In this document: positions 8,111 through 18,932 of the stretch, one piece after another
How positions within the stretch are numbered: position 1 is the stretch's first letter
Layout of the letters: the number at the start of each line of letters is the position of its first letter
Source of the DNA: Phyllobacterium endophyticum
Lineage (GTDB): Bacteria; Pseudomonadota; Alphaproteobacteria; Rhizobiales; Rhizobiaceae
Length of the DNA stretch: 64,000 bases
NCBI RefSeq assembly: GCF_003010935.1
Contig: NZ_PGGN01000004.1
Location: forward strand, 310,001 to 374,000
Reading direction: 5' to 3'
Notes under the pieces: generated by a model
Database searches by the model: none
What the model saw: only the letters and a program-made list of their open reading frames with translations
What the model was told of the DNA's origin: nothing
Program-made: the position numbers and the translations under genes

Positions 8111-8350
8111 ATGAACCAGGACAATCCGAAGCGTCAAGTACGAGAAACTGCCTCAGAAGCGCGACAGGGTCGCCGCGGAGCTCCGGTGCTTTGGGTATTG
8201 GTCATCGGGTTGATCTTGGCGGGAATAGCCTGGGGTGCTGCAGAAATATTCGGAGAAGCTTCTGATAATAGCGCAACTATGGAGAAGGGCGGGGATCAGC
8301 CGCAACCTGCGGCGCCGACCAACAACGCTCCCGGGGGGACGTCTCAATAA
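8111..8350 (+). CDS. Small single-pass membrane protein, 79 residues
   Basis: The start at 8111 is set by a CAGGAGG ribosome-binding site and by the stress-type promoter at 8061-8085; an upstream extension of the frame overlaps that promoter. The protein has a basic cytoplasmic N terminus, one transmembrane helix (residues about 25-46, VLWVLVIGLILAGIAWGAAE) and a Pro/Ala/Asn-rich periplasmic tail. Similar small proteins are common among general-stress genes in rhizobia. Function unknown. Confidence 0.65.
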   Translation: MNQDNPKRQVRETASEARQGRRGAPVLWVLVIGLILAGIAWGAAEIFGEASDNSATMEKGGDQPQPAAPTNNAPGGTSQ

Positions 8351-8430
8351 TTGGAGCCTGAGTTGTCAAAGCAGCCTGGGGCCCCCGGGGGCGACGTCCT
8401 TGTGGCTGACAAGCCGAATTACTCATCCCA

Positions 8431-9315
8431 TCATTGTGGTTCCATTCGCGTGGCAGCGGCGCTGATCCAAGTGGAGAACGCGAGCATGGCGGGAGTTAGC
8501 GGGCGCGACTGAAGGCGCGTCAACCAATAGCTGCCGAGCGAGATTGTCACCGGAAAGGGTTGCTCGAGGGCTCCCGACGCGAGATGTCTTGAAAACATCG
8601 ACGGCGGAGCCAATGCGACGCCGATCCCTTGCAGAGCAGCCTCGACCATTGCAAGCGAGGAATCGAAGACGACGGCTTTGTTGGCCTGTGGCGGCAGCGG
8701 AATTCCGGCAGCCGCAAACCACTTCGGCCATTCGTCCGATCGGTAGCTTCTCAGGAGCGTGCAATGCGCAAGGTCCGCTGGATCACGCAGCGTTTCGGCC
8801 AGCCCTGGGGCACAGAGTGGCGATAACGGCGCCTCGAAAAGCCGGGTTGTATCCGTGGCGTGCCATGCTCCGTTGCCGAACCGGATGGCAAAATCGAGGC
8901 CTTCAGCGGCAAGATCGACGCGGTTGTTGTTTGTCGACAGCCGAATGTCGACATAGGGAAACTGCTGATGAAAGTCTGCCAGCCGCGGTAGCAACCAGCC
9001 GATGGCGAAGGTGCCGACTGCGCCGACAAAGAGCAATTCTCGAAGCTGTCCGCCTTCAACCCTCCCCAACGTATCCGCTAGCTGATCAAAAGAATGCGAA
9101 ACCGTAGGCAGCAGCGCTTCGCCTTCTGCTGTCAACATGAGCCCTCGCGGCAGGCGATGAAAGAGCTTTACGCCGAGTCTCGTTTCCAGGCTCTTGACCT
9201 GCTGGCTTACAGCCGCCTGGGTGACGAACAGCTCGATGGCCGCTCGAGTAAAACTTAGATGTCTTGCCGATGCCTCGAATGCCCGAAGCCCGTTAAGAGG
9301 AAGAAACGGTCGCAC
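8431..9315 (-). CDS. ampR: AmpR-like LysR-family transcriptional regulator
   Basis: A 294-residue LysR regulator. The N-terminal winged helix-turn-helix is clear (LNGLRAFEASARHLSFTRAA, then VTQAAVSQQVKSLE), followed by a periplasmic-binding-like effector domain. The opening PLPLNGLRAFEASARHLSF type sequence is that of the GcvA/AmpR branch. It is transcribed divergently from a class C beta-lactamase gene across a 112-base gap, the classic ampR-ampC arrangement. In the family, AmpR senses cell-wall muropeptides and activates ampC when beta-lactams disturb peptidoglycan recycling. The assignment rests on sequence branch plus context. Confidence 0.85.
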   Translation of the reverse strand: MRPFLPLNGLRAFEASARHLSFTRAAIELFVTQAAVSQQVKSLETRLGVKLFHRLPRGLMLTAEGEALLPTVSHSFDQLADTLGRVEGGQLRELLFVGAVGTFAIGWLLPRLADFHQQFPYVDIRLSTNNNRVDLAAEGLDFAIRFGNGAWHATDTTRLFEAPLSPLCAPGLAETLRDPADLAHCTLLRSYRSDEWPKWFAAAGIPLPPQANKAVVFDSSLAMVEAALQGIGVALAPPSMFSRHLASGALEQPFPVTISLGSYWLTRLQSRPLTPAMLAFSTWISAAATRMEPQ

Positions 9316-9427
9316 CCAGTCAGCCCCAAGAATTTCTAATGTGAGCTTGCAGATATCATTGTTTGTGAGCCGACGACAGCTCCCTTATGGCTCAAGTCCC
9401 TGCAGAATACGTTGGAAGGAAAAGTAG
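9316..9427. promoter_or_regulatory. Divergent ampR-ampC regulatory region
   Basis: The 112-base gap between the two divergent start codons must hold both promoters and the AmpR operator. LysR regulators bind a T-N11-A palindrome; I could not fix one site with confidence. A GGAAGGAAAAG ribosome-binding stretch precedes ampC. No EcfG-type site is present here, so this pair appears to be outside the stress regulon. Confidence 0.5.
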
Positions 9428-10603
9428 ATGAGCTTGAAATGTTTCGCACCCGCGCTGGTCGCCGTTCTTCTTTCGGCAGCCGCATTAAACACAGTCCAGG
9501 CGGCGGAAATTTCGCGAAGCCGGGTTGAGGGCTGGGTCAATGAGGCAGTACGGCCCGTGATGAAACAGTACGACATTCCAGGCATGGCGGTGGGTATCAT
9601 CATTCGAGGTAAATCGTTCGTTTTCAACCATGGTAGTGTCACTATGGACGGTTCGAGGCCGATAACCGATAGAACGTTGTTCGAGATAGGCTCAATCAGC
9701 AAGACCTTCACGGCAACCCTTGCTTCCTACGCCGAAGTCAACGGCGATCTTTCGTTGACGGATGCCACCGAAAAATATGTCCCGGTTCTGCGTGGCTCTC
9801 CCTTTGGTGCTGTCGACCTCGTGCATCTGGCGACACACACCCCGGGCGGATTTCCGCTACAATTTCCGGATCATGTCAAAAACGAAAAGCAGATGCTGGA
9901 CTATTTCAGACAATGGCAGCCGGCTTTTCGTCCAGGAACGCACCGGACCTATGCCAATCCCAGTATCGGTATGCTCGGCTATATAGCCGCCCGATCGATG
10001 CGAGAGGACTTCTCGACCCTGGTTGAGCAGAAACTGTTCGGGCCGCTCGATATGAGCAGCAGCTATGTCAACGTGCCAAACGAGAGGATGGCGGACTACG
10101 CCCAAGGATACACCAAGGATGGCCGGCCGGTACGTATGAGCAATGCGGTCCTGTCTGCAGAGGCATACGGCGTCCGCACCACGGCTAGAGATCTTGTACA
10201 ATTCCTCAAGGCCAACATGAGCCTCGTACCGTTGGATAAAAAGCTTGGTGTCGCCATAACAAATACGCATGCCGGCTATTTCAGAGTTGGCGCGATGACC
10301 CAGGATCTCGTTTGGGAACAATATGATTATCCGGCAAAACTTGCCACATTGCTCGAAGGTAATTCCCAGACGACTTCCAGGTCGTCGCCTGCCGTGGAGC
10401 AGATACAGCCGCCGCTACCCCCACGAGATGACGTGCTTATCAACAAGACGGGATCGACCAACGGGTTTGGCGCCTACGTTGCTTTCATTCCTGAAGAGCA
10501 AATGGGCTTTGTGATCCTGGCGAACAGGTATTATCCTAATGAGGAACGAGTGAGGATCGTCCATCAACTATTGGAACGCCTGGCCGGTGCGAATCAAGAC
10601 TGA
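9428..10603 (+). CDS. ampC: Class C beta-lactamase
   Basis: A 391-residue periplasmic serine beta-lactamase with a signal peptide (cut near AAALNTVQAAE, residue about 26). All class C motifs are present: S89-I-S-K92 (acylation serine), Y175-A-N177 and K340-T-G342 within NKTGSTNGFGAY. The TPGGFPLQFPD and YANPSIGMLGYIAARSM segments resemble the chromosomal AmpC of Ochrobactrum. It hydrolyses cephalosporins and penicillins. Regulation by the divergent AmpR is expected. It lies next to stress genes but has no EcfG-type site of its own. Confidence 0.93.
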   Translation: MSLKCFAPALVAVLLSAAALNTVQAAEISRSRVEGWVNEAVRPVMKQYDIPGMAVGIIIRGKSFVFNHGSVTMDGSRPITDRTLFEIGSISKTFTATLASYAEVNGDLSLTDATEKYVPVLRGSPFGAVDLVHLATHTPGGFPLQFPDHVKNEKQMLDYFRQWQPAFRPGTHRTYANPSIGMLGYIAARSMREDFSTLVEQKLFGPLDMSSSYVNVPNERMADYAQGYTKDGRPVRMSNAVLSAEAYGVRTTARDLVQFLKANMSLVPLDKKLGVAITNTHAGYFRVGAMTQDLVWEQYDYPAKLATLLEGNSQTTSRSSPAVEQIQPPLPPRDDVLINKTGSTNGFGAYVAFIPEEQMGFVILANRYYPNEERVRIVHQLLERLAGANQD

Positions 10604-10665
10604 AGCGCTTGACGTATAGTCGTATAGGTGACCTCCGGCCCCCAATATCCATCGCCTCTAATCTT

Positions 10666-10689
10666 GTCGCCTGTGGCTTTGCAGGCGAC
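10666..10689. terminator. Hairpin downstream of ampC
   Basis: A perfect 8-bp inverted repeat (GTCGCCTG / CAGGCGAC) with an 8-base loop, 63 bases after the ampC stop. No T-run follows, so a terminator role is only possible. The rest of 10604-10773 shows no coding signal. Confidence 0.35.
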
Positions 10690-10773
10690 GAACAAGTCAG
10701 GCACGCAGTTGCGTTCCGCCCGATAGTATTCAATCAAGCCAGTGTCTCGTAGTGGACAGTTTCAAGACATAAG

Positions 10774-10798
10774 GGAACCCTCATCAAAAATAATCATT
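10774..10798 (+). promoter_or_regulatory. Stress-type promoter before the ECF sigma gene (autoregulation candidate)
   Basis: GGAAC (10774-10778), 16 bases, CATT (10795-10798). It sits 25 bases before the TTG start at 10823, so the sigma factor may activate its own gene. Confidence 0.6.
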
Positions 10799-10822
10799 GA
10801 ACTTTCCGAAGGGAGAGTTTTC

Positions 10823-11359
10823 TTGAGCATTAGCCAAGATGTTGACAATACGGACGATATTCGCAGCCAATTCGTGGCCTTGCTGCCCGCGCTGAGGTCG
10901 TTTGCCCGCGGTTTCTACCCCAACCCGGATGAGGCGGACGATCTGGTACAGGAGACATTGGGCCGGGCGCTTGGCGGCTTGCATACGTTCACACCCGGCA
11001 CAAGCCTCAAGTCCTGGATGTTCACCATTATGCGCAATACTTTCTACACGGCGATCAAGCGCCGCAGGCGGGAACCGGCGGGAATGAAGGCTGATGTTGC
11101 CGAAAGTGAAATTCCGCGTGAGCCAAGCCAGGAATGGGTTCTTCGTGCAAAAGAACTGGAAGCAGCGCTGCACCAGCTTGAGCCGGAAAACCGGGAGGCG
11201 ATCATGCTGGTATGCGTGTCCGGTGTATCCTATGCGGAGGCTTCGGAGATTTGCGGCTGCGCTATAGGAACGATCAAGAGTCGCATTAGCAGAGGCAAAG
11301 CGCAGCTCCTGCTGACGCTCGGCAATGAAACTCGAAGCTCCATCGTCGAAAAAATATGA
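10823..11359 (+). CDS. ECF sigma-70 factor, EcfG/RpoE2-like
   Basis: A 178-residue ECF sigma factor. I prefer the TTG start at 10823: GGGAG lies 8 bases upstream and the promoter at 10774-10798 excludes the earlier GTG at 10742. Region 2 is clear (FARGFYPNPDEADDLVQETL, then PGTSLKSWMFTIMRNTFYT and a RRRRE basic patch). Region 4 has the helix-turn-helix SYAEASEICGCAIGTIKSRISRGKAQL. The region 2.4 pattern fits the EcfG (general stress) group. Neither NepR nor PhyR is in the window, so it would be an orphan EcfG paralogue. It is followed 81 bases later by the glgE operon, which also has an EcfG-type promoter. Confidence 0.82.
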   Translation: MSISQDVDNTDDIRSQFVALLPALRSFARGFYPNPDEADDLVQETLGRALGGLHTFTPGTSLKSWMFTIMRNTFYTAIKRRRREPAGMKADVAESEIPREPSQEWVLRAKELEAALHQLEPENREAIMLVCVSGVSYAEASEICGCAIGTIKSRISRGKAQLLLTLGNETRSSIVEKI

Positions 11360-11385
11360 GCAGAGACAAAAAACGAGCAAAGCGA

Positions 11386-11410
11386 GGAACTTTGCCCCCG
11401 GACCGGGGTT
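11386..11410 (+). promoter_or_regulatory. Stress-type promoter before the glgE-treS-glgB-glgX-treZ-malQ-treY operon
   Basis: GGAAC (11386-11390), 16 bases, GGTT (11407-11410), 30 bases before the GTG at 11441. It would place the whole 16-kb glucan/trehalose operon under the stress sigma factor. Confidence 0.65.
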
Positions 11411-11440
11411 GAAGGCTCTCCAGCCGGAGATGTCATTGCG

Positions 11441-13462
11441 GTGAAATTCCAAAAGTCGAATGAGCTCTATCCCTCCTCCTCCGTAACACGCGGGCGCGCC
11501 TTCCGTCTTCCCGACATGTCCGCGGCGAGGATAGCGATCGAAAACGTCACGCCCGAAATCAATGCGGGCAGGTTTCCCGCCAAAGCCATCCAAACGGAGG
11601 ACTTCGTCGTTGAGGCGGATATTTTCAGCGATGGTCATGATGTCCTTCAGGCCGCGCTCGTGCTCGACCGAGGAGGCAAATCGGTTGAATATCCAATGCG
11701 CCTTGTTGACAACGACAGGTGGGAAACTCGAGTACAGCTCGCTGACCTTGGCCTCTACAAATACACCATCGTTGCGTGGAGGGATCTGTTTGCAAGCTGG
11801 TCGAAGGAAATCCGCAAGAAAATAGAGGCGGCGCAGGACGTTACGGTTGAGATAGTCGAAGGGCACGATCTCGTTCAATCGGCGCTCGCAGCCTTGAAGC
11901 GGGGAACGCGTTCGAAGCTAGACGAATATTCGAAGCGCTTGGCGGCCGCCTCGAATGATGAAGAGAAACTCGCGATACTGCTATCGGGGCAGCTGCTCGA
12001 TGAGATGGCTCGCACCGGAATTAAATCCAATCTGAGCCGCTACGACAGAGAATTAGAGGTCATCGTCGATCGTTCACTGGCAGGTTTCGGAGCCTGGTAC
12101 GAACTTTTTCCCCGGTCCCAATCCACGATCCCGGGAAGGCACGGAACGTTCGAGGATGTCATTCAAAGGCTGCCTTATGTGAAGCAGCTCGGATTTGACG
12201 TGCTATATTTTCCACCGATCCACCCCATTGGCACAACGAACCGCAAGGGGCCAAACAACAGTCTGATAGCAAGCCCTGGAGATCCGGGTAGCCCCTATGC
12301 CATTGGCGCGGAGGCAGGTGGACACGATGCCATACATCCGGAACTCGGGACGATCGAGGACTTCGAGCGGCTCGTCAGGGCTGCGTACGACGAGGGCCTG
12401 GAAATTGCATTGGATTTCGCCATCCAATGTTCTCCCGATCATCCTTGGGTGAAAGATCACCCCGAATGGTTCAATCGACGTCCCGACGGCAGCATAAAGT
12501 TTGCCGAGAATCCTCCCAAGAAATACGAGGATATCGTCAATGTGGAGTTTTATGGTAGCGGCAAGGAAGAGGTGTGGGCGGCTCTCCTGGACGTCGTGCT
12601 GTTCTGGATAGCGCGAGGCGTGAAGATATTCCGCGTCGACAACCCGCATACGAAACCATTTCCTTTTTGGGAATGGCTCATTGCCGAAGCACGCAGGGTC
12701 GATCCAGCGGTGATATTCCTTGCCGAAGCCTTCACTCGGCCAAAGATCATGGCCCGCCTCGCCAAGCTCGGTTTCACGCAATCCTACAGCTACTTCACCT
12801 GGCGGAACGAAAAACATGAATTGCAGGAATATCTGACGCAACTCACGCAAGGTGAAGCGAAGCACTTCATGCGCCCCAACTTCTTTGCCAATACGCCGGA
12901 TATAAATCCATTTTATCTGCAGGGGAGCGGCAGGCCGGGCTTTCAGGTTCGTCTCATACTCGCGGCAACACTTGCAGGCAGCTACGGCATCTATAATGGA
13001 TTTGAAATCTGCGAGGCAGCAGCTGTTCCCGGTAAGGAGGAATATCTCAACTCGGAAAAGTACCAGTTGCGAGAATGGAAGCTCGACGGGCCTGGGAATA
13101 TCAGCGAAGACATTAGTCGGATCAATCGGCTTCGGCGCGAGCATCCGGCATTACGCTCCTATACAAGTTTGAAGTTTTATAATGCCTGGAATGATAACAT
13201 TCTGTACTACGGCAAGATCGACGGTGCGAGAGACAGTTTCCTCCTGTTCCACGTAAACCTCGACCCCAACAGTGCCCAGGAATTTCAGTTCGAGGTACCG
13301 CTGTGGGAGTTCGATCTTCCCGACGATGCCTCTGTCGAAGTGGAAGACCTTGTTCACGGAAACCGCTTTACCTGGCACGGCAAGGTTCACACCCTGCGTC
13401 TCGATCCGAACGTTCTTCCCTATGCCATCTGGCGGCTTTTCCCACCGGGCTCAGGTCGCTGA
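11441..13462 (+). CDS. glgE: Alpha-1,4-glucan:maltose-1-phosphate maltosyltransferase
   Basis: A 673-residue GH13_3 enzyme that adds maltosyl units from maltose-1-phosphate to alpha-1,4-glucan. The N-terminal beta-domain (residues about 25-125) and a helical segment precede the TIM barrel. Diagnostic GlgE stretches are present: YFPPIHPIGTTNRKGPNN, GSPYAIGA, IQCSPDHPWVKDHPEWF and ENPPKKYEDIVN. The nucleophile is D400 in FRVDNPHTKPFPFWEW and the acid E429 in LAEAFTRPK. The GTG at 11441 is used; ATG at 11518 is an alternative. It is first in the operon and ends 2 bases before treS-mak, which supplies its donor. Confidence 0.95.
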   Translation: MKFQKSNELYPSSSVTRGRAFRLPDMSAARIAIENVTPEINAGRFPAKAIQTEDFVVEADIFSDGHDVLQAALVLDRGGKSVEYPMRLVDNDRWETRVQLADLGLYKYTIVAWRDLFASWSKEIRKKIEAAQDVTVEIVEGHDLVQSALAALKRGTRSKLDEYSKRLAAASNDEEKLAILLSGQLLDEMARTGIKSNLSRYDRELEVIVDRSLAGFGAWYELFPRSQSTIPGRHGTFEDVIQRLPYVKQLGFDVLYFPPIHPIGTTNRKGPNNSLIASPGDPGSPYAIGAEAGGHDAIHPELGTIEDFERLVRAAYDEGLEIALDFAIQCSPDHPWVKDHPEWFNRRPDGSIKFAENPPKKYEDIVNVEFYGSGKEEVWAALLDVVLFWIARGVKIFRVDNPHTKPFPFWEWLIAEARRVDPAVIFLAEAFTRPKIMARLAKLGFTQSYSYFTWRNEKHELQEYLTQLTQGEAKHFMRPNFFANTPDINPFYLQGSGRPGFQVRLILAATLAGSYGIYNGFEICEAAAVPGKEEYLNSEKYQLREWKLDGPGNISEDISRINRLRREHPALRSYTSLKFYNAWNDNILYYGKIDGARDSFLLFHVNLDPNSAQEFQFEVPLWEFDLPDDASVEVEDLVHGNRFTWHGKVHTLRLDPNVLPYAIWRLFPPGSGR

Positions 13463-13464
13463 CC

Positions 13465-16400
13465 ATGGATGCATCTGTCAAGGAAAAGCCAGCGATCGAT
13501 CGTACCCAGTCCGACTGGTACAAGGACGCGATCATTTACCAGCTCCATATCAAGGCATTTCAGGATACGAACGATGATGGAGTTGGCGATTTCGCGGGGT
13601 TGCTGAGGCGTCTCGACCACATCGAGCAGCTGGGTGCGAACACGATCTGGCTGCTGCCCTTCTATCCTTCGCCGCTTCGCGATGATGGCTACGACATCTC
13701 CGACTACAGAGCCATCAATCCGTCCTATGGCGACATGCGTGATTTTCGAAGGTTTATCACTGAAGCTCATTTGAGAGGCTTGCGTGTCGTGACGGAACTT
13801 GTGATCAACCACACATCCGATCAGCACCCGTGGTTCCAGCGCGCCCGCAGGGCGAAACCCGGCTCCAATGCCAGAAATTTCTACGTTTGGAGCGATACGG
13901 ACAAGAAGTTCCCGGAAACCCGTATCATCTTCACCGATACGGAAAAGTCAAACTGGACGTGGGACGAGGTTGCCGGGGCGTACTTCTGGCACCGGTTCTA
14001 TTCGCACCAGCCCGATCTCAACTTCGACAATCCGCGGGTTTTCAGAGAAGTCCTCAGGGCCATGCACTTCTGGCTGGAGATGGGTGTGGACGGATTGCGG
14101 CTCGATGCGATCCCGTACCTTGTCGAACGGGAAGGCACGAACAATGAGAACCTGCCCGAAACTCACGACGTGCTGAAGCGCATTCGCGCCGAGCTCGATG
14201 CGCATTACGGTGACCGCATGCTTCTTGCGGAAGCCAATCAATGGCCGGAAGATACACGGCCCTATTTCGGTGCAGGCGATGAATGCCACATGGGCTTTCA
14301 TTTCCCGATCATGCCTCGGATGTACATGGCGGTTGCGCAGGAGGATCGGCATCCGCTGACCGATATTATCCGGCAGACGCCAGACATTCCTGAAAGCTGT
14401 CAGTGGGGCATCTTTCTCCGGAACCATGATGAGTTGACACTGGAAATGGTCACGGAAAAAGAACGTGACTATCTGTGGCAGACATATGCCGAGGACAGCC
14501 GCGCCCGCATCAATCTTGGAATCCGCCGCAGGTTGGCGCCTCTGATGCAGAACGACCGGCGCAAGATCGAGTTGATGAACTCCTTGCTTCTATCACTGCC
14601 AGGCTCACCCATTCTCTACTACGGTGACGAGATCGGCATGGGTGATAACTACTATCTCGGGGACCGGGACGGCGTGCGGACGCCCATGCAGTGGTCGAGC
14701 GACAGGAATGGCGGCTTTTCCCGCGCCGATCCGCAGAGGCTATATCTGCCGGCGATCTCCGACCCGATCTATGGCTTCCAGGCTATCAATGTCGAAACCC
14801 AGAATCGTGACACGTCGTCCCTCCTGAACTGGATGCGCCGGATGGTCGCGGTCCGAAAGGAACACCTAGCGTTTGGACGCGGTACAATGACCTTGCTGTA
14901 CCCGCTCAACCGCAAAATATTTGCCTATGTACGGTCGTATGGCGACGAGATAATCCTTTGTGTCGCAAATCTTTCCCGTACGGCGGAGGCAGTCGAGCTT
15001 GATCTTTCGGCTTGGAAATCCTTTGTTCCGGTCGAACTGAATGGACGCTCCAGTTTCCCCCCGATCGGCGATCTTCCTTATCTACTCACCCTAAGTCCGT
15101 ATGGGTTTTACTGGTTCCGCTTGGCTGACAAGGTTGATGCGCCTGCCTGGCACCAGCAGATGCCGGAAATATTACCGGAATTCGTTACCCTCACCGCACG
15201 TGACGGCCAGCTGAGTTCCGTTCTTGATGGACGGGAAAAACTCCAGTTGGAACGAGACGTCTTGCCGAAGTTCCTCCCGCTTCAACGGTGGTTCGGAGAA
15301 AAGGGCCAGAAGATCGAGAGCGTGCAGCTCGAAGCCATCGCAACCATTGGTAAGGAAAACTTTGCGCTTACCCGCGCGGAAGTTTCCGTCGGCGGTGAGG
15401 TGCAGAATTACTTCATTCCCTTGTCGGCGCGGTGGGGCGAGGAAAATCTGGCATTTGGTTCTCCGAAGCTCTCTTATACGATGGCCAAGTTGCGGCACGG
15501 GCCGAAGGTCGGGGCCCTGCTGGACGGAGCCCAGGATGAAGCATTCGCGGCCGCAATCGTCCAAGCATTGCAGAATGCCGAAGCGAACGAAACAGATGGT
15601 CTCATGTTCCACTGTTCTCAAAAACTCAGGCTCTCGGACACGCTCCCGGCGCCGCGCCTCCTCATGGCCGACCAGAGCAATGTTTCCCTGGCGTTCGGAG
15701 ATACCATTCTGCTCAAGCTGTACAGGCGGTTGAAACCGGGACTACAGCCTGAAGTAGAGATGGTGCGTATGCTAACCGAACGGACGGGCTTCGAGAACAC
15801 CCCGGCCTACCTCGGACATATCGAGGCCACAGGACCAGACGCGGGCCCTGCGACCATAGCGGCAGTCTTTGCGTTCGTCAGAAATCAAGGTAACGCATGG
15901 GAGGGCATTACCAGCGCTATGAAACGGATCGCCGATGAGGCGATAACCGGCTCAATACCGGATCCTTTGCCGGAGTCGATGCCCGACCATTCGCTTTTGC
16001 CTGTAAATGTCGGTGAATTGCTGGGGCGCCGCACTGCCGAGTTACACCAGGCACTTGCAAGCCCGGTCGATGATCCGGCCTTCGTGCCGGAGGAAATTAC
16101 CCCGGCATATGTTCGGTCGGTCGTCAAAAGCGCCTTGGCAGACGTCGACGGACTGTTTGACCGGCTGCGGGGTAGCCAGCCGGCACTTGCTCAAAGTGAG
16201 CAGCTGGAAGTCATCCTTTCGGGCCGCGAAAACCTCGTCGAGACAATTCGCGACCTTGAGAAGTTACCTCCGTCCGGAGGTTGCTCGAGGATCCATGGGG
16301 ATTATCATCTCGGCCAAGTGCTGGTTGTTGAAAATGATCTGATGATCATCGACTTCGAGGGTGAGCCGGGCCGGCCTCTTGAGCACCGGCGGCGCAAAGC

Positions 16401-16737
16401 CTCACCGCTGGTCGACGTGGCGGGAATGCTGCGGTCCCTCGACTACGCCGCCGAGTCCGTTGTCGCTGAGAGCCTGTCTACGGTAGGTGCAACGGCAAAC
16501 CATCCGGTTCTCAAATGCCGCGACGCAATGACGGCGTCGTTCTTGTCCGCATATCACGAGCACATGTCTGGCAGCGTCACCTATCCCGAACAGACAGAAT
16601 TCTCCAAGCGCCTGCTACAGGTGTTCCTGATCCAAAAGGCCTCGTATGAAATCGTCTACGAACTGGACAACCGCCCGGCCTGGCAGCACATCCCCTTGCG
16701 TGGCCTGGCGAAGCTCTTGAAGGACGGTGACCGATGA
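13465..16737 (+). CDS. treS: Trehalose synthase - maltokinase fusion
   Basis: A 1090-residue fusion. Residues about 15-560 are TreS (GH13_16), which interconverts trehalose and maltose: [22 protein letters not shown] with D214, [10 protein letters not shown] with E256 and [11 protein letters not shown] with D322 are all intact. Residues about 610-1090 are a maltokinase (Mak/Pep2), which makes maltose-1-phosphate with [16 protein letters not shown] at its start, the kinase loop [11 protein letters not shown] (near residue 944) and the metal site [29 protein letters not shown]. The fusion channels trehalose to the GlgE donor. The ATG at 13465 follows the glgE stop by 2 bases, and the end overlaps glgB by 4 bases. 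Confidence 0.95.
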   Translation: MDASVKEKPAIDRTQSDWYKDAIIYQLHIKAFQDTNDDGVGDFAGLLRRLDHIEQLGANTIWLLPFYPSPLRDDGYDISDYRAINPSYGDMRDFRRFITEAHLRGLRVVTELVINHTSDQHPWFQRARRAKPGSNARNFYVWSDTDKKFPETRIIFTDTEKSNWTWDEVAGAYFWHRFYSHQPDLNFDNPRVFREVLRAMHFWLEMGVDGLRLDAIPYLVEREGTNNENLPETHDVLKRIRAELDAHYGDRMLLAEANQWPEDTRPYFGAGDECHMGFHFPIMPRMYMAVAQEDRHPLTDIIRQTPDIPESCQWGIFLRNHDELTLEMVTEKERDYLWQTYAEDSRARINLGIRRRLAPLMQNDRRKIELMNSLLLSLPGSPILYYGDEIGMGDNYYLGDRDGVRTPMQWSSDRNGGFSRADPQRLYLPAISDPIYGFQAINVETQNRDTSSLLNWMRRMVAVRKEHLAFGRGTMTLLYPLNRKIFAYVRSYGDEIILCVANLSRTAEAVELDLSAWKSFVPVELNGRSSFPPIGDLPYLLTLSPYGFYWFRLADKVDAPAWHQQMPEILPEFVTLTARDGQLSSVLDGREKLQLERDVLPKFLPLQRWFGEKGQKIESVQLEAIATIGKENFALTRAEVSVGGEVQNYFIPLSARWGEENLAFGSPKLSYTMAKLRHGPKVGALLDGAQDEAFAAAIVQALQNAEANETDGLMFHCSQKLRLSDTLPAPRLLMADQSNVSLAFGDTILLKLYRRLKPGLQPEVEMVRMLTERTGFENTPAYLGHIEATGPDAGPATIAAVFAFVRNQGNAWEGITSAMKRIADEAITGSIPDPLPESMPDHSLLPVNVGELLGRRTAELHQALASPVDDPAFVPEEITPAYVRSVVKSALADVDGLFDRLRGSQPALAQSEQLEVILSGRENLVETIRDLEKLPPSGGCSRIHGDYHLGQVLVVENDLMIIDFEGEPGRPLEHRRRKASPLVDVAGMLRSLDYAAESVVAESLSTVGATANHPVLKCRDAMTASFLSAYHEHMSGSVTYPEQTEFSKRLLQVFLIQKASYEIVYELDNRPAWQHIPLRGLAKLLKDGDR

Positions 16738-18932
16738 ACCTGCGCCCTCAAGAAATCGAGGCGATCCTGCGCGGGCGTCACGAAAATCCCTTCTCCATCC
16801 TGGGCATGCATCGCGGCGACGATGACCTTATCTATGTAAACGCGTTCGCTCCGCAGGCAGCAACAGTTGAAGTCATTGAAAAAGCGTCCGATGCGCCTTT
16901 GGCCAAGTTGGTCCGCCTCAGCGACGAGGGTTTCTTTTCGGGCCCTGTAGCAAACAGGAACACAAGATTCCCCTATCTCTTGAGATTTGGCGCCGGCGAT
17001 CAAAGCTGGACCTCGGAGGACCCCTTCCGGTTTCCTCCACTCCTCGGTGATCTCGACGACTACCTGTTCGCCGAGGGAAAGCACTTTGACCTTTATCGCC
17101 GCCTTGGCGCCCATCCTTGTACCCTTGAGGGCGTGGACGGCACGGCCTTTTCGGTATGGGCACCGAATGCCCGGAGAGTAAGCGTCGTCGGTGACTTCAA
17201 CGCCTGGGACGGAAGGAGGCACCCAATGCGCAAACGCCTGGGGTCAGGCATCTGGGAAATATTCATTCCCGAACTGGCTCATGGTGCGCGGTACAAACTC
17301 GAAATACTCGGCGTCCACGGAGAGATCATGCCGCTCAAGGCAGATCCCGTATCGCTGTCTCAAGAAGCGCCTCCCGCAACTGCTTCAATTGTGACGGGGA
17401 TCCCGGATCATGACTGGGGTGACAAAAATTGGCTTGCCGAACGAGCCAACCGGCAATCGGTTTCCTCGCCGATATCCATTTATGAAGTTCACCTCGGCAG
17501 TTGGCGGCGCGATGAAAATAACCAGCTCCTGAACTATGACGAGCTTGCAGACTATCTCGTTGACTATGTCACAGACATGGGCTTCACCCATGTCGAACTC
17601 ATGCCGGTCACGGAGCATCCTTTTACCGGCTCCTGGGGTTATCAGCCGATCGGCCTTTTTGCACCAACCAAGCGCTTCGGAACGCCTCAACAATTCTGCC
17701 AGTTCGTAGACCGCCTTCACCGCGCCGGTATCGGGGTCATCGCCGATTGGGTGCCTGCCCATTTTCCTTCCGACACGCATGGACTTGCGCGCTTCGACGG
17801 TACGGCGCTCTACGAACATGAGGATCCGCGACTGGGCTTTCACCAGGACTGGAACACGCTCATCTATAATTTCGGCCGTACCGAGGTGGCCAATTTCCTG
17901 CAGGCGAGTGCTTTATACTGGCTGGATACTTTTCACATCGACGCACTGCGCGTCGATGCCGTCGCATCGATGCTCTATCTCGACTACAGCCGAAAGGAGG
18001 GCGAATGGATACCCAACAGGCTTGGCGGCAATCACAATCTGGACGCTGTTGATTTTTTAAGAACCACGAACGAGAACGTTCACGCGCGCCACTTGGGAGC
18101 GCTTACGATAGCCGAGGAGTCCACCGCATGGCCGGGCGTCAGCCGCCCGGTAAGGGATGGTGGCCTGGGCTTCGATTTCAAATGGAACATGGGCTGGATG
18201 CACGACACGCTCGAGTACATGAAGCGCGATCCGATCCATCGCAGATTTCACCACTGGGAAATGACGTTCGGATTGCTTTACGCCTACAGCGAAAACTTCG
18301 TGTTGCCGCTTTCGCATGACGAAGTCGTCCATGGAAAGGGTTCGCTTTTGCAGAAGATGCCCGGCGACCCGTGGCAGAAGTTCGCCAACCTGCGCGCCTA
18401 TCTCGCTTTCATGTGGGCGCATCCTGGAAAGAAGCTGCTTTTCATGGGCGGAGAGTTTGCGCAGGAACGCGAGTGGAACCATGACCACTCCCTGGATTGG
18501 CACCTGCTTGCGGATCATTCGCATCGAGGAATTCAGGATCTGGTGCGGGATCTCAATAGTACCTACCGGAATAATGGCGCGCTGCACGAACTCGACTGCG
18601 ACCCGGACGGTTTCGAGTGGATAGAGCAGAATGATGCCGACAGAAGCATTTTTGCCTTTCTTCGCAAGGGGAAGAATGGGAGCCCGCCTATACTCGCGGT
18701 TTGCAACATGACGCCTGTTCCGCACACTGACTACCGCATCGGCGTTCCCCTTCACGGAAGGTGGACGGAGATACTCAATAGCGATGCCGAACGGTATGGG
18801 GGTTCGAATGTCGGCAATTGCGGGGGACTGGATGCTCAGGACATCCCGTCGCACGGAAGACCTGCATCTTTGTCAATGACGTTGCCTCCTCTGGCGACAA
18901 TAATGTTCCGGCCGGAAAGGCATCATGGTTAG
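16734..18932 (+). CDS. glgB: 1,4-alpha-glucan branching enzyme
   Basis: A 732-residue GH13_9 branching enzyme, the usual length with two N-terminal CBM48-type domains: residues about 5-105 ([19 protein letters not shown]) and about 125-225 ([22 protein letters not shown]). The catalytic barrel has [36 protein letters not shown] with nucleophile D408, the IAEESTAWP acid region (E461/E462) and [13 protein letters not shown]. It forms alpha-1,6 branches in the glucan made by GlgE. It overlaps treS by ATGA and overlaps glgX by 8 bases. Confidence 0.95.
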   Translation: MNLRPQEIEAILRGRHENPFSILGMHRGDDDLIYVNAFAPQAATVEVIEKASDAPLAKLVRLSDEGFFSGPVANRNTRFPYLLRFGAGDQSWTSEDPFRFPPLLGDLDDYLFAEGKHFDLYRRLGAHPCTLEGVDGTAFSVWAPNARRVSVVGDFNAWDGRRHPMRKRLGSGIWEIFIPELAHGARYKLEILGVHGEIMPLKADPVSLSQEAPPATASIVTGIPDHDWGDKNWLAERANRQSVSSPISIYEVHLGSWRRDENNQLLNYDELADYLVDYVTDMGFTHVELMPVTEHPFTGSWGYQPIGLFAPTKRFGTPQQFCQFVDRLHRAGIGVIADWVPAHFPSDTHGLARFDGTALYEHEDPRLGFHQDWNTLIYNFGRTEVANFLQASALYWLDTFHIDALRVDAVASMLYLDYSRKEGEWIPNRLGGNHNLDAVDFLRTTNENVHARHLGALTIAEESTAWPGVSRPVRDGGLGFDFKWNMGWMHDTLEYMKRDPIHRRFHHWEMTFGLLYAYSENFVLPLSHDEVVHGKGSLLQKMPGDPWQKFANLRAYLAFMWAHPGKKLLFMGGEFAQEREWNHDHSLDWHLLADHSHRGIQDLVRDLNSTYRNNGALHELDCDPDGFEWIEQNDADRSIFAFLRKGKNGSPPILAVCNMTPVPHTDYRIGVPLHGRWTEILNSDAERYGGSNVGNCGGLDAQDIPSHGRPASLSMTLPPLATIMFRPERHHG

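Noticed and set aside
10784-11878. Long minus-strand frame of 364 codons
   Set aside because: It lies opposite the sigma gene and the start of glgE, has no ribosome-binding site and no family resemblance; a shadow of GC-rich coding.
12203-13144. Minus-strand frame of 313 codons
   Set aside because: Entirely antisense to glgE, which has intact catalytic motifs.
18057-18854. Minus-strand frame of 265 codons
   Set aside because: Antisense to the C-terminal half of glgB.
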